Assembly: GCA_017439665.1 (NCBI GenBank)
Contig: JAFSIS010000030.1
Location: 19,801-83,800, forward strand
Direction: 5' to 3'
DNA: 64,000 nucleotides
From: Lachnospiraceae bacterium
Lineage (GTDB): Bacteria; Bacillota; Clostridia; Lachnospirales; Lachnospiraceae
Part shown: positions 44,213-54,195 of the stretch, in pieces
How the letters are laid out: each line of letters starts with the position of its first letter
Position numbering within the stretch: the stretch's first letter is position 1
Program-made: the position numbers and the translations under genes
Notes under the pieces: generated by a model
Database searches by the model: none
Told to the model about the DNA's origin: nothing
Seen by the model: the letters and a program-made list of their open reading frames with translations, nothing else

Positions 44213-44514
44213 AATTCAATTACCTCCAATTCCTGTAATAAATTCACATTTTTATGCTTCCGGCAGTTCTCTGTCTTGTGCTTCCAGATGATAAATCCGG
44301 TGTGCAGTCCCAGCTCCGTAAAGGCAGCCGGTACACCTACATTGACGATGGCCATATCCATAACTCCCAGCTTTCCGCTGAACACAGTCAGCACAAAGCA
44401 TAAAAAGACGAATATCCATGCCATCTTGAAATTCAGCCAGTACAGCCTGTCAGAAAAGCTGCTTCTCTGGCCGGGGCTGTCCCTCTTTTTTCTCTTCTTT
44501 CTTCTCCTTGCCAT
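44209..44514 (-). CDS. Small phage membrane protein of the lysis module
   Basis: 101 residues. Very basic N-terminus (MARRRKKRKKRD), two hydrophobic helices (MAWIFVFLCFVLTVFSG and a central one), and a C-terminal EL-rich tail. Typical of genes beside phage holins in Clostridia; function unknown. GGAGGAAG site; overlaps the holin gene. Confidence 0.65.
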   Translation of the reverse strand: MARRRKKRKKRDSPGQRSSFSDRLYWLNFKMAWIFVFLCFVLTVFSGKLGVMDMAIVNVGVPAAFTELGLHTGFIIWKHKTENCRKHKNVNLLQELEVIEL

Positions 44515-44522
44515 TCTTCCTC

Positions 44523-44840
44523 CTACAGCATGGTCAACAGCTTGGCCACTATTGCACCGATAACACCGCCCACAATGGTAGTGATCAGTGCATCCCTAAC
44601 TTTCTTGTTGGTCTCCAAGGGTACTTCTTCCAGCTTTTTCAGCCGCTGGCTTTGTATCTCCAGTTGATTTACCACATGCTCCAGATTAATGGACATACGC
44701 TCCAGGGCTATGGTAAATTCCGACTGCTTTTTTACTGTTTCCTCCAACTCTTCCAGTCTGCGGTGGATCCGGTGATGCTCATCCTGCTGCCGCTCAATGA
44801 CCTGTTCAAAGTAATCTTTTCTTACATATTCTTCTGCCAC
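44523..44840 (-). CDS. XhlA-like lysis-associated protein
   Basis: 105 residues from GTG 44838-44840 (MAEEYVRKDYFEQ), chosen because AGGAGG is 8 bases upstream; the longer ORF start overlaps the site. A coiled coil precedes a C-terminal helix (ALITTIVGGVIGAIVAKLL), the XhlA layout. Confidence 0.7.
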   Translation of the reverse strand: MAEEYVRKDYFEQVIERQQDEHHRIHRRLEELEETVKKQSEFTIALERMSINLEHVVNQLEIQSQRLKKLEEVPLETNKKVRDALITTIVGGVIGAIVAKLLTML

Positions 44841-44865
44841 TCTTCTCACCTCCTAGTATTATACA

Positions 44866-44903
44866 AAAAAGCCAGAGGATTTCTCCCCCGGCTCTCAGGC
44901 TCT
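44866..44903 (-). terminator. Module-boundary terminator 3 (before lysis genes)
   Basis: Minus strand: AGAGCCTGAGAGCCGGG then a hairpin AGCCGGGGGAG/CCTCTGGCT and T6. Shares a 17-nt 5' motif with terminators at 57686 and 63206. Confidence 0.7.
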
Positions 44904-45339
44904 AAAATAATCGATATTGTGGTCTTTCCCGCTTTTCCATCAGCGGAAAGATCTTGTGGAATAACCGGTAAAACAGGTAGCGTAACCAGTCATCCAGCAG
45001 GATCCCCAATATCGATAATGGGATCCATAAGAAAAAGTAATACAGGCAGATCTGGCCAAACAGGTTAAAGGGCAGGTCGGAATAGTCCCAGATATCCCAT
45101 CCCAGCCACAGATTGACTATGCAGCCGGTGACAAACTCAAAACCAGTAATGATCACCGCACTGATCAGAGACTGCCGGACAAGGGGCATATCCCAGGTAT
45201 ACCGGTACTCATTTAACAGCCCCATGATCACAAAACACAGGCCACCAACCAGAAACATGGTCCAGTGGGTACGTCCTCTCCAGAGCAGTTCAAACCAGGT
45301 GTATAACCGACCGCCGATAAAAAATAAAATCCCCTCCAT
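44902..45339 (-). CDS. Phage-borne CmpB-type membrane protein (PF06541-like)
   Basis: 145 residues, four helices. It carries WDIWDYSDLPFNLFGQICL, nearly the same signature as the host protein at 6720 (YWDYSDQPFNYKGHICL). ATG overlaps the upstream stop. Its place between tail fibre and lysis genes suggests a lysogenic-conversion or envelope function; unknown. Confidence 0.7.
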   Translation of the reverse strand: MEGILFFIGGRLYTWFELLWRGRTHWTMFLVGGLCFVIMGLLNEYRYTWDMPLVRQSLISAVIITGFEFVTGCIVNLWLGWDIWDYSDLPFNLFGQICLYYFFLWIPLSILGILLDDWLRYLFYRLFHKIFPLMEKRERPQYRLF

Positions 45340-46199
45340 TATGCTGTAGCCTCCTGCTGCATAGCGTACATATCCTTAAGTACCTCTGAACAATACTCCT
45401 CCGGAATCACCATACCATAAGTGACTGCCCCTACTTCTTCTTTGCTCTCCAGGGATCGGATGTAGATTCGAAGGTCCCTAAAGTAGGTCACATGGTAAAG
45501 CACCCACTGATAGGCTGCCGCGGAAATGGCAGCCATATCCTCAGCAGAATAATACTGACAGTGTACACTCTCGTCTGCGATATGCCAGGGTGTGCCTTTT
45601 ATGGTGGTCACATCAGCAGCAACAGATCCCATAATGCTCAACTGATCATTAGTGGTCAAAGAAAAATGATACTGCTCCCCATCCGATAAAATTACATCCA
45701 CACCCCCAGCTATCACTTCCTGCTGGATGGTGTTCATTTCGACCACTTTGGCTTCCTGTACCTCCTGCAGGGTTGGTACATACTGAAACTGTGCCGTAAA
45801 GGTCTGGTTCTCTTCGATCTCTCCCTCTGTGGGAATCTCCGGTACCCATCCAGTAAAGGTATAATTCTCCTGTACCCGGACAGAGGGGATGACCAGATTT
45901 TCATACCGGCCTGCTGCCTGCCTTGCTTCCCCTTCCAGCTCTCCCCCGGCCTGAACCTGGAAGGAAATCACAGGGGTATAGACAGAGCCATCATCTGAGA
46001 AAAGGATCTCCCCTTCTCTTTGCCGGTAGATGGTATTGTAGGCAGAATAATCCCAGTTATCCTCCTCTCCCTCCCGGGTCAGGGTAAATCCCTTTGCCTC
46101 GGCGGGAAGGTTGCCTTTAATGGATATGATATGGGAGCTGACTATATCAAACTCCACTTTATGTACGGTGCTTTCACCGTTGTAAGTTAAATTTAACAT
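45339..46199 (-). CDS. Phage tail-associated protein with DUF4376-like and InlB-type repeat
   Basis: 286 residues from ATG 46197-46199 (MLNLTYNGESTVHK; GGAGAAAGGAAAG upstream). The longer ORF would read through the inverted repeat and is rejected. Contains an InlB/bacterial-repeat-like YTFTGWVPEIPTEG segment and a C-terminal DUF4376-like domain. Its ribosome site lies outside the invertible segment, so both orientations keep it. Confidence 0.75.
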   Translation of the reverse strand: MLNLTYNGESTVHKVEFDIVSSHIISIKGNLPAEAKGFTLTREGEEDNWDYSAYNTIYRQREGEILFSDDGSVYTPVISFQVQAGGELEGEARQAAGRYENLVIPSVRVQENYTFTGWVPEIPTEGEIEENQTFTAQFQYVPTLQEVQEAKVVEMNTIQQEVIAGGVDVILSDGEQYHFSLTTNDQLSIMGSVAADVTTIKGTPWHIADESVHCQYYSAEDMAAISAAAYQWVLYHVTYFRDLRIYIRSLESKEEVGAVTYGMVIPEEYCSEVLKDMYAMQQEATA

Positions 46200-46234
46200 G
46201 ATCTTTCCTTTCTCCGGGTCAGCCCGGTAAGTGT

Positions 46235-46932
46235 TTAAACGAAAGTTTAGGTATGAAACTGTTATGGAATAATCCAAATCCAACAGCAACATTCGCCACA
46301 CAGACGATTACATTATCATCTGATGATTATGATTATCTTAAGATATTTTATAGATATAACACTGCTTACAATAGAGATTTAAGCATAGATGTTTTAAAGG
46401 GAGATTCTGGTGAATTAAATAGCTGCTATGTAACGGCAACAGGTTTTGGATTGATTACTAGACATTTGACATATGTATCAGACACTGAATATACAGTTTC
46501 AAATCATATGAGTGCTACTGCAACAACAGCACCGTCAGTTAGTACAGCTATGAATGGTGTAGGTGGATGTATACCATTGGCTATATATGGATGTAAATTT
46601 TAATATTATTTATATGGAACAAACCATACACTCATACTATTGGAGTTTCTGAATGATGTAACCGTTAGAGTGTCCCCTTTGTTTATATGATATTGTGTTG
46701 TTCTCGTACCACCACTTGCTGGTGTTATAACGGCAACATATGAGGCACCAAATAAATTGCTGCTGGCGTACAAATAAGATGATTGTTCGGCTGACGAACT
46801 ACAGATAATATATAAGATTCCATTGATATCAAAGGTATATGTACCACTTTGTTTTTCCAACGCACTGATTTGTATTTTGGATTCTGAATCCAATTCATAT
46901 AAACTTTTTAAACTTTTTAAACTTTCGTTTAA
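46235..46932. repeat. Invertible tail-fibre segment bounded by 15-bp perfect inverted repeats
   Basis: TTAAACGAAAGTTTA at 46235-46249 and its exact reverse complement TAAACTTTCGTTTAA at 46918-46932; 668 bases lie between. Both arms are read in the same frame as codons LNESL. Inside lie the active tail-fibre C-terminus (minus) and a silent alternative C-terminus (plus), ends 2 bases apart. Confidence 0.85.
46250..46603 (+). other. Silent alternative tail-fibre C-terminus (phase-variable cassette)
   Basis: Plus-strand frame continuous with the left repeat: LNESL then GMKLLWNNPNPTAT, ending at TAA 46601-46603 after AIYGCKF. About 117 codons encode a typical phage fibre-tip sequence but have no start with ribosome site of their own. 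After inversion it would replace residues 347-449 of the tail fibre, giving about 463 residues. AT-rich compared with its flanks. Not an independent gene. Confidence 0.8.
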
Positions 46933-47955
46933 TTCATTATATAGCTCCTTAACCCCTAATGCCCCGGCACCTTTCCCGGATGATGTATTTGCCTTAATGG
47001 CCTCTGCTGTGTCCAAAAGACTCACCGTAGCATCTGCTCTCCATGCCGGATTTCCATTAGCGTCCGTTTTCCATACTTTATTAGCCTGACCGGATCCCTT
47101 TGCCACATATCCCTCACTGGATGCGGTATTTGCTTTCCAAGTATTGTTGTCCGTTGTCTTGAATCCGGAATCATTGTTCAGCTGTGAGGTTTTCGTGGGG
47201 ATGCTGCTTTTTAATTCGTTCAGGGCTGACACCAGGTTGGTTTTATCCGTTGTGCTTAGACTGGATAGATCACCAACCATACTAATAATCGTATTAATCT
47301 GGTTCTGCAAGCTTCCGGCAATATCGCTTGACAAGGTATTTTTGATCGTTTCAAACCATTCAGTAAACTCTGCCTGGCTTACGTTTTGAAACTGCTCCAG
47401 ATCACTTTGCACTTGCTGATATAAAGTAGTGGTATCAAACTGGCTGATCGAAGAAATAATTCCACAACGTTCAGTCTCGTATCTGGTGTCCGTAATATCC
47501 GCATTTGTAATCTCTGTGGAATTAGCCTTTCTTTTAAGATCTGCAAGCCCGATCTCCCAGATAGATTCGGTCTGTGTTAATGTGGGACGAACCGGGGATG
47601 CTGCAGCCTCTCCAGTAATAATGTAAAATTCGCATTCCCTTACCTCTTCGTTGTTATTAAGCCGAAGAACCACGGTATCAATTCGGCTATTTACAGTATC
47701 TGAAGCCGGCAAATCAATTTCTTTATCTTCTTCCTGAAGCTTCTGGCATCCGTCACAAAGAGCAAATCCTGCCTTGATCGTTACCTTTTCTCCGTTTGCC
47801 ATAACCTGTAAATTGGTGGAAGGATTGGGAAGGACACCATCGGAAAAAAGGCTTTTCGTCAGTTTTCGTAATGGTGCCGATGTAATTGCCCGGTCATATA
47901 CCGGTATTCCGTCTTTATCATATGTCACTCTGGAATCTAAAGGATATCCAATCAT
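46606..47955 (-). CDS. Phage tail fibre with invertible C-terminus
   Basis: 449 residues. N-terminus [16 protein letters not shown], a baseplate-attachment-like region, helical stalk, collagen-free shaft with SQLNNDSGF and [19 protein letters not shown] repeats, then the crossover codons LNESL at 342-346 and a 103-residue tip. GGAGGTAATACACAG precedes the ATG. The tip is the likely host-receptor binder. Confidence 0.85.
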   Translation of the reverse strand: MIGYPLDSRVTYDKDGIPVYDRAITSAPLRKLTKSLFSDGVLPNPSTNLQVMANGEKVTIKAGFALCDGCQKLQEEDKEIDLPASDTVNSRIDTVVLRLNNNEEVRECEFYIITGEAAASPVRPTLTQTESIWEIGLADLKRKANSTEITNADITDTRYETERCGIISSISQFDTTTLYQQVQSDLEQFQNVSQAEFTEWFETIKNTLSSDIAGSLQNQINTIISMVGDLSSLSTTDKTNLVSALNELKSSIPTKTSQLNNDSGFKTTDNNTWKANTASSEGYVAKGSGQANKVWKTDANGNPAWRADATVSLLDTAEAIKANTSSGKGAGALGVKELYNELNESLKSLKSLYELDSESKIQISALEKQSGTYTFDINGILYIICSSSAEQSSYLYASSNLFGASYVAVITPASGGTRTTQYHINKGDTLTVTSFRNSNSMSVWFVPYK

Positions 47956-47962
47956 CTGTGTA

Positions 47963-49051
47963 TTACCTCCTTTTTAATATTGGAGTCCCAAACTCAAGGG
48001 TCAGGCTCCATGTTCCTTTTTTAATCACCTCATAGCAGCCAATAAGAACTGCATCTGCCGATATGTCTACTTCCGGGATCTCTATTGAGCATACATCTCC
48101 AAGGTCAAAATCTATCCTGTATTCATATGATCCTTCCATAGCATCAAATTCCACATTTACTGTTTTTACCCGGTCTGATAGTTCTGAGATTCCTTCTGTA
48201 TCTAAAGCTGACAAAAAAGCATCTTCTGCATAATCATTCCGGTTAAGGGCTGACTTTAGATAAACAAAACTGGCCTGATCAGCTTCTATTACCGTCTCAC
48301 CACTCATCACAGCCCTGGAATAAACGCTCTCTTCGCTCTCATGATCCACAATGCACATATTTTTATAATTGGTGGAATCCATCAGCACATTGGGCTTTTT
48401 TATATTCCCATAACGGGTAGAAAAAATGACCGGGTTATTCTCCAACTGCTCCTGAGTGCGATCGCATCCACTCCATACATAAAAAACTTTCCTGCTGCTT
48501 TCAAAATCATAAGCAACGCGATAGGACATCTTCGATGCCTGCAGAATATGATAAATTTTATTCCCCAGCAGCTCTCCGCATCTTTCATGGTTTGCTGTTT
48601 TCCCTCTGGACTGATTTTCTCCAGCATCAATACCCAAAGGAAATTGGTTTGAATCAGATAAGCAGACATCCTTAAAAGCATTAAAAAATGCAAATGCTAC
48701 ATCCTCTGCGTTACCACTCTGATTTACCCAGGAGGGTGGATTTTTTATATTTGTATCTCCCTTCCGGTAAACCACTCTGCGGTTTAATTCATTCTCCAAA
48801 AAATATCCACTGAGATAAATCGCCCTGTATTCCCCCTGGTCTATGTAATTGACCTGGGTTATCTCACCCATTTCCGGCCTATCCTTTGTAAAAATATATT
48901 TGTATCTTGAATCGTACTGCTCCAATGGAATTTCCAGGGAAAAAATGCCCGGTTCAAAATACTTCCGGTTCCACTGAAGGTTGGTATAGCGCAAAAGAGA
49001 AATAATTTCATAGTTTTCATCCAAAGCAATAACATTAAATCCTATGCTCAT
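47963..49051 (-). CDS. Siphovirus tail-tip protein (ReqiPepy6 Gp37-like)
   Basis: 362 residues; [19 protein letters not shown] and the [20 protein letters not shown] segment match the Gp37-like/tail-associated hub family. GGAGGCGGCTG site. Follows Dit, precedes the tail fibre. Confidence 0.85.
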   Translation of the reverse strand: MSIGFNVIALDENYEIISLLRYTNLQWNRKYFEPGIFSLEIPLEQYDSRYKYIFTKDRPEMGEITQVNYIDQGEYRAIYLSGYFLENELNRRVVYRKGDTNIKNPPSWVNQSGNAEDVAFAFFNAFKDVCLSDSNQFPLGIDAGENQSRGKTANHERCGELLGNKIYHILQASKMSYRVAYDFESSRKVFYVWSGCDRTQEQLENNPVIFSTRYGNIKKPNVLMDSTNYKNMCIVDHESEESVYSRAVMSGETVIEADQASFVYLKSALNRNDYAEDAFLSALDTEGISELSDRVKTVNVEFDAMEGSYEYRIDFDLGDVCSIEIPEVDISADAVLIGCYEVIKKGTWSLTLEFGTPILKRR

Positions 49052-49061
49052 CAGCCGCCTC

Positions 49062-49931
49062 CTAAATTACTGTATAGAGCTTATTATAGTAGATCGATAC
49101 CTGTAAAAGGTTCGTGCCATCATCCGCATCATACTGTATAGCTGTATCTCCGATACTAAGATACATGGCATCAAAACCAGATTTCCTGTCACATTTTCCT
49201 ATGCAATTAACTCCATTTTTCTTTATGGTAGGTGGATCCTTGGTAAAATCCATTTCTATGACATCATCCGTCTGCATGACATCAAGGACTTTTACATAAT
49301 CTTCCCCGATGATTAAAGCCGGATTGGTGACAGTGCCCTTTGCCACAAATACTGCCCGGCAATAGGTTTCTACGTCCCCATCGTTTTCCAAAATAACTTT
49401 CTTGGCAAAATTATAGATCCCACCGGTCACCCCATATACATGTCCCGGAGCCACATTACACAAATAAGGAAAACCGATCATGGGAGTAACGGAGGCAATA
49501 TCCCTTCCGAAGTCTTCATAAGACTTCAGGTAAGGATTGGGGAAAAGAAAGGTGATCGACAGCTCCAGACTCCTATGTACATTTCCGGTGGGAAGATCAT
49601 ATTTATAAATCTTTCCCTCTCCCCACCGGGTAAGACCCATATAAGTTACATAAACCTTATATAACATTTTGGCATTGAAGAAAGAATTCGCTTCTCTTCT
49701 CAATATATCATTCAGATGTCGATTGAGGGCTTTTGCTACAATGGTTCTGTCCTTCTCAGCTATACGGTCTGAGGTAATGATACTGCCGTCTCCAATAGCC
49801 TTGTCCACGGTACTGATATCATTTTCAAAAGCCCCGAACCCATCCAGCTCCAATAACTTCCAATCGGAGCCATCAATCTTAAATTCTTTATTGTCCTCTC
49901 TGACGATCCGGACACTCGCTTTTCTATCCAA
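49062..49931 (-). CDS. Distal tail protein (Dit)
   Basis: 289 residues from TTG 49929-49931 (MDRKASVRIVREDNKEF), preferred over an upstream GTG because GAGAGG overlaps the GTG but is 8 bases before the TTG. Family pattern with LTRWGEGKIYKYDLPTG and the SLELSITFLFPNPYLKS region. Overlaps the tape-measure stop. Confidence 0.8.
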   Translation of the reverse strand: MDRKASVRIVREDNKEFKIDGSDWKLLELDGFGAFENDISTVDKAIGDGSIITSDRIAEKDRTIVAKALNRHLNDILRREANSFFNAKMLYKVYVTYMGLTRWGEGKIYKYDLPTGNVHRSLELSITFLFPNPYLKSYEDFGRDIASVTPMIGFPYLCNVAPGHVYGVTGGIYNFAKKVILENDGDVETYCRAVFVAKGTVTNPALIIGEDYVKVLDVMQTDDVIEMDFTKDPPTIKKNGVNCIGKCDRKSGFDAMYLSIGDTAIQYDADDGTNLLQVSIYYNKLYTVI

Positions 49932-52758
49932 CAGGAACACCTCTCATTAATCCATATTTACTTTCTACCTTTATTGCCCTAGCCATTTCGTCTGCAGTGG
50001 ATATCTCTCGCTGAATAATGATCGTCTGATTAAAACCACCTTTTCCACTATCCCCACCAGAAGCTTGTCCGGATAAACCTGACTGCATAGATGCATAACT
50101 GGCCTTTATATTTCTGGTCATGGTAGTGGGATCCATTAAAGGTTCCATTCCTTCATCCCAGCCGGCCACACACATCTCAGCCAGCCACATAAATTTCCCG
50201 GAAGGGGAATTAATATCCAACGCATCCTTTGCTCCCTGGAACAGACTGTTGGCCAAATCCTGCACCTTTCCAATAAGCCAGTCCCATCCGGCTGAAATGC
50301 CACTCCATATACCGCTTACAATATTACTGCCTATCTCAGCCATCTTATTAGGCAATTCGGATAAGGCCTGTACAATCCGGTCAAAGAATCCTTTTCCTGC
50401 CTCTGCGGCCTTATTGCCCATATTGGTAGCAAAACTGGTTGCTTCCCGGATGATCTGGTCAATAAATTCCTTGATCTTGCCAGGAAGTGTTTTTATATAT
50501 TCCACTACCTTTGAAACAAAATCACTGCCCGCCTTTTGTCCTTTTACCAGCATATCACCAGCCCAGGCAATCACTCTGGCGATAATTTCACTTAAGAATT
50601 CGGCTATCTTACCAGGAAGTTCAGAAATAAAGATAATGATATTTTCCACAAATACAGGTATATTGGTTACAGCCCAATTAATCAGGTCTTCTCCCCATCG
50701 GATGAATGTTCCGATTACATAGCCAAGCCAATAAGCGATTGTTTCGGGCAGGGTAGAAATCCACTCCACTATATATGCAATAAATTGTGGTATGCTCTCT
50801 GTAAAAAATAAGATAATGGTTTCCCATGCTCTCAGCAAAGTTTCTTGTATGCTCTGAACGAACGTTCCTACAAATTCACAGAAGGATTGCCATTTTTCTT
50901 GTATACCCTCCCAAACTCCCAGAAGAGCTTCACCTATAGAAGCAGCGATTTCTGCGATAAACCCCCAGAGCAGGGTGAATATATTTTGTATCAATTCCCA
51001 ACGAGACTGCAGAATGGATGTAATTGCCTCCCACATTCCTTCCCAATCGCCGGTAAAGAGAGCGATAAAGAAATCTACATAACCACCTATAATATCAAAT
51101 ACAGACTGAAATATAGCCTGAATATCATCCATATGCTCTTGAACAAATTCCACCAGCCAGATAAAAAGAGGATACAGATATTCTTCTATAATCCCTACAA
51201 ACCATTCTATCTTCTCAGCTATATTATTGAAGATCACTCCAAATAGCTGACCTATTTTATTGATCTTATCTTGATTTTCCTCCCATAATTGCTTGAGCAT
51301 ATCGATGAACCGGCTCAGTATCGGGATGATATAATCATTAATCGCTTCCTGAACAATTAAATATAGAGTTTCAAACTCTAAGCGAATATTTTCAAGTGCC
51401 GGTACTATATAGCTCAATATAGCATCCACAATATCCATGAATGCATCAAAAAGGAATCCTAATGCCGGAACCGCAACATCCGTTACATACGTCATCGTAG
51501 TTTGGATGTTGTTTATGAGCACCATAAGGCAGGTTTCAATAAAAGGCTGTATAATACCTCCTACTTTCTCAAATGTACTGCCCAAACGCTCAAGTGAACC
51601 GGAAAAATTTTCAATAATACTGCTTTCCAGATGTCCTGCCAGATTTGGAAATGCGATTTCAAAGTTCCATTCCATTTGGGAGAGGAACCCATCACTAAAC
51701 ACACCTCCCAAAGCATCTTTAAATACACTGGTGAAGCTATTGGATAGTTCCGGAAGTATGTCTCCTACCATCACGGGAATCTCATTGAGTAGCTTCGGTA
51801 CCTCGGTAATAATCACCGTTCCAATACTTTTTGCGATAACACCAATTCTGGGAATCAGATTCTTTCCGTAGGTGACTACACTCTCAGCGAATTGTTCTAC
51901 CAGTTCGGTAAGGTTTGCGTTTTCATTACCGAATCCAGTCACAAGGTTTTTCCAGGAGGCTTTCATGGCAGAAGCTGATCCGGCAATAGTTTCACTGGCT
52001 TCTTTTGCTGTGGTTCCTGTAATCCCCATTTCTGTCTGAATCACATGGATAGCTTCAATGATTTTATCGAATGATACTTCATTGACCGTTTTTGCTGTGA
52101 CTTCCATTGTGTCACCCAAAACACCGGAATCATTAATCAGCCTTGCCATTTCTGCCTGAGTACCGCCATAGCCAAGCTTCAGATTGTCAAGCATGGTATA
52201 ATTCTGTTTTGCAAAGCCCTGATACGCATTTTGTATCAGTTCCATGGATGTTCCCATCTTATTTGCATTGTCAGACATATCTACAATGGCTTTATCCGCT
52301 ATCTGTGCGGCTTTTTCCGTGTCACCGCCCAAGCCCTGTATCAATGATGCAGAAAAGCTTGTGACCGTCTCCATGTACTCATTGGCAGACATTCCGGCTG
52401 TCTTATATGCCTTGTCTGCATTATCAAGCACTGTCTTTTCTGCTTTCGCCAGGCTTTCATATTCGCCCTTGACTTCGCTTACCGTCTTTCCGACAGACTT
52501 TGCATATTCCTCAAGTGATTGTCCACCTGTTCCAAATAGTGTTTCTACACCGCCTACGAGCTGCTCATAGTCTGCGTAGGCACTTACTGCTGCAGTCGTC
52601 AATGCAGCTACCCCGGTCGCTGCAGCTGCCATCCCGGCTGCAAATACCTTCACTCCAGTTGCTACTACATTCCCCAGAGTGCCACCCAGTTGTTTTATGC
52701 CAGTGACTACTCCACTACTATTCAGTTTTGTATCAAAAATTAAGCTCCCGTCAGCCCT
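49924..52758 (-). CDS. Tail tape-measure protein; start codon appears to be AGG
   Basis: 944 residues if started at AGG 52756-52758. The N-terminus then reads (M)ADGSLIFDTKLNSSGVVTG, the conserved tape-measure start. TGA lies immediately upstream in frame, so the frame cannot begin earlier, and the first ATG/GTG/TTG is 35 codons in (GTG 52653). GAGG lies 9 bases before the AGG. The protein has the TMP helix-rich body with repeated KIKEFIDQIIREATSFA and PGKIAEFLSEIIARVI-type units. See the alternative-start finding. Confidence 0.85.
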   Translation of the reverse strand, partial: RADGSLIFDTKLNSSGVVTGIKQLGGTLGNVVATGVKVFAAGMAAAATGVAALTTAAVSAYADYEQLVGGVETLFGTGGQSLEEYAKSVGKTVSEVKGEYESLAKAEKTVLDNADKAYKTAGMSANEYMETVTSFSASLIQGLGGDTEKAAQIADKAIVDMSDNANKMGTSMELIQNAYQGFAKQNYTMLDNLKLGYGGTQAEMARLINDSGVLGDTMEVTAKTVNEVSFDKIIEAIHVIQTEMGITGTTAKEASETIAGSASAMKASWKNLVTGFGNENANLTELVEQFAESVVTYGKNLIPRIGVIAKSIGTVIITEVPKLLNEIPVMVGDILPELSNSFTSVFKDALGGVFSDGFLSQMEWNFEIAFPNLAGHLESSIIENFSGSLERLGSTFEKVGGIIQPFIETCLMVLINNIQTTMTYVTDVAVPALGFLFDAFMDIVDAILSYIVPALENIRLEFETLYLIVQEAINDYIIPILSRFIDMLKQLWEENQDKINKIGQLFGVIFNNIAEKIEWFVGIIEEYLYPLFIWLVEFVQEHMDDIQAIFQSVFDIIGGYVDFFIALFTGDWEGMWEAITSILQSRWELIQNIFTLLWGFIAEIAASIGEALLGVWEGIQEKWQSFCEFVGTFVQSIQETLLRAWETIILFFTESIPQFIAYIVEWISTLPETIAYWLGYVIGTFIRWGEDLINWAVTNIPVFVENIIIFISELPGKIAEFLSEIIARVIAWAGDMLVKGQKAGSDFVSKVVEYIKTLPGKIKEFIDQIIREATSFATNMGNKAAEAGKGFFDRIVQALSELPNKMAEIGSNIVSGIWSGISAGWDWLIGKVQDLANSLFQGAKDALDINSPSGKFMWLAEMCVAGWDEGMEPLMDPTTMTRNIKASYASMQSGLSGQASGGDSGKGGFNQTIIIQREISTADEMARAIKVESKYGLMRGVPVG

Positions 52759-52769
52759 TCACCATTACC

Positions 52770-53312
52770 TCACTCAAAATAGCTGTTAAATTTATCTATC
52801 TCCTCCTGTTCATCTTCGGAAATATATTCGATCTCCCAGGCACGTCTCAGCTCTTCGTAAACATCTTTCTTAGGATTCGTCGACTTTTCATAGCAGCGGT
52901 ATCCCATTACTTCCCGTAGCTTCGTCTGCTCATTCAGACCCTTTAATAAGGCCAAAAACTTATGCCAGTGCAGCTCCTCAACCTCTACCAGATCGATTCC
53001 ATACTGACCTAGAAAGGCAGCATAGATCAGATCTCCATCCAGTTCATAATCCAAGGCTATGACATCTGATGCAGAGCCTATCTGACGTGGTAATGGACTG
53101 TACGGACGGCTAAAAGCAAACAGTTCAGGAATATTGCAGTATGCCGGCATATCGTTTTTAAAGAGATAGGAGATGTCCATGACATGTCCTCTTTGCAATC
53201 TCCTTACCTCATTTTCAAACCGCATCCACAGGCGAAAATCAGTATAGATAGAAAAAGGACTGCCGTTTATCATGACGACATTGGGCAGTCCTCTCTGTGT
53301 TAAATCCATCAT
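52770..53312 (-). CDS. Phage Gp15-family protein (tail assembly chaperone region)
   Basis: 180 residues; MMDLTQRGLPNVVMINGSPF then DFRLWMRFENE, matching the bacteriophage Gp15 family between tail-assembly chaperone and tape measure. The ATG overlaps the upstream stop (ATGA). Confidence 0.8.
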   Translation of the reverse strand: MMDLTQRGLPNVVMINGSPFSIYTDFRLWMRFENEVRRLQRGHVMDISYLFKNDMPAYCNIPELFAFSRPYSPLPRQIGSASDVIALDYELDGDLIYAAFLGQYGIDLVEVEELHWHKFLALLKGLNEQTKLREVMGYRCYEKSTNPKKDVYEELRRAWEIEYISEDEQEEIDKFNSYFE

Positions 53313-53692
53313 TTATTAGAAAAGCTGGTCATTGTATTTGCCGCTTTAGTAAGGGAAACCACCTTTTCAATGGGGATATCATTGAATTTACTCATGGTCT
53401 TTTCCCGGTCATAATCAGCAATAGGCTTGTCATAAGCATCGATCACTTTTCTCACCGCAAGGGTAAGCTCGGACAGATCGATTTCCTCCAGTTTGTCAGA
53501 ACCGAACATTTCTTCACATTTCTCACTACCTACAGTATCTTTCATGAAGGTATGGAGTTTTTCAAACTTCTGACGAACAGAAAGCCCGATATCTGTATCC
53601 ACCTTCATCACTCCATCCAGTGCCGTCATAACCGCAACCGTTTTCTTAGGTAATTCATAGCCTTTGCCATCTACAATAATCGTATATTCCAT
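53309..53692 (-). CDS. Tail assembly chaperone-like protein (DUF6673-like)
   Basis: 127 residues, small and acidic, with VDGKGYELPKKTVAVMTALD and a helical middle. Position between tail tube and tape measure fits a tail-assembly chaperone. AAGGAGGACAAGT precedes a normal ATG. Family assignment from context and pattern only. Confidence 0.7.
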   Translation of the reverse strand: MEYTIIVDGKGYELPKKTVAVMTALDGVMKVDTDIGLSVRQKFEKLHTFMKDTVGSEKCEEMFGSDKLEEIDLSELTLAVRKVIDAYDKPIADYDREKTMSKFNDIPIEKVVSLTKAANTMTSFSNK

Positions 53693-53703
53693 ACTTGTCC
53701 TCC

Positions 53704-54195
53704 TTATGTGGTGGCAGTCTTCGTATAAGTAGGTTTGCCACCTGCTACTTTAACTGTTCCCCGCTCAATACTGTTGATATTGAGCTTGAAATAGATCTTT
53801 TCTGCCACAGAATCAAAATGATCCAGGGTGATGGTGCTGACCGTATTCCATGCATTAAACATAGGGTCATTTTCTGTCCCTACATTCCCTGCAAATACAA
53901 ACAGCGCAGGAAGTTTTACATCTTCACCGGTGGGAAGCAGATAAAACATTCCATAAATAAAATCGAATGCCGGATCACCTTTGTTTGCCTGAAGCTCCTG
54001 GGAAATCTCGGGTTTATAGTAGGTAATATCCGTAGACGGCATCTCATCTTCGATGAAGTTGTTTTCTTCGGTCTGCGCATTCAATACAAGATCATAGACC
54101 GTTGATTTTCCGATCCTTGCCCATTCCGGAGTATCATCTGCACTGATATCCAAAAACAGCATCGTTTTATGTTTCTTTAATCTCTCTAAAGCCCT
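53704..54195 (-). CDS. Major tail (tube) protein; start codon appears to be AGG
   Basis: 163 residues if started at AGG 54193-54195: (M)ALERLKKHKTMLFLDIS, then WARIGKSTVYDLVLNAQ and FVFAGNVGTENDPMFNAWN, typical of this tail-tube family. The stop of the upstream gene (TAA) overlaps the AGG by one base (TAAGG), the equivalent of the common TAATG overlap. GAGGGG is 7 bases upstream. A TTG 8 codons earlier has no ribosome site. See alternative-start finding. Confidence 0.82.
   Translation of the reverse strand, partial: RALERLKKHKTMLFLDISADDTPEWARIGKSTVYDLVLNAQTEENNFIEDEMPSTDITYYKPEISQELQANKGDPAFDFIYGMFYLLPTGEDVKLPALFVFAGNVGTENDPMFNAWNTVSTITLDHFDSVAEKIYFKLNINSIERGTVKVAGGKPTYTKTATT

Noticed and set aside
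46200..46301. N-terminal extension of the DUF4376-like gene
   Set aside because: The extra 34 codons read through the inverted repeat and the silent cassette; a strong ribosome site supports the start at 46199.
46253..46603. Independent plus-strand gene of 116 codons
   Set aside because: It has no ribosome site and its frame continues upstream into the inverted repeat; it is better explained as a silent tail-fibre C-terminus.
52653..52758. Programmed +1 frameshift (GGC TGA C) giving the tape-measure N-terminus
   Set aside because: Formally possible from an ATG at about 52768, but five other genes show the same NGG pattern without any frameshift context.
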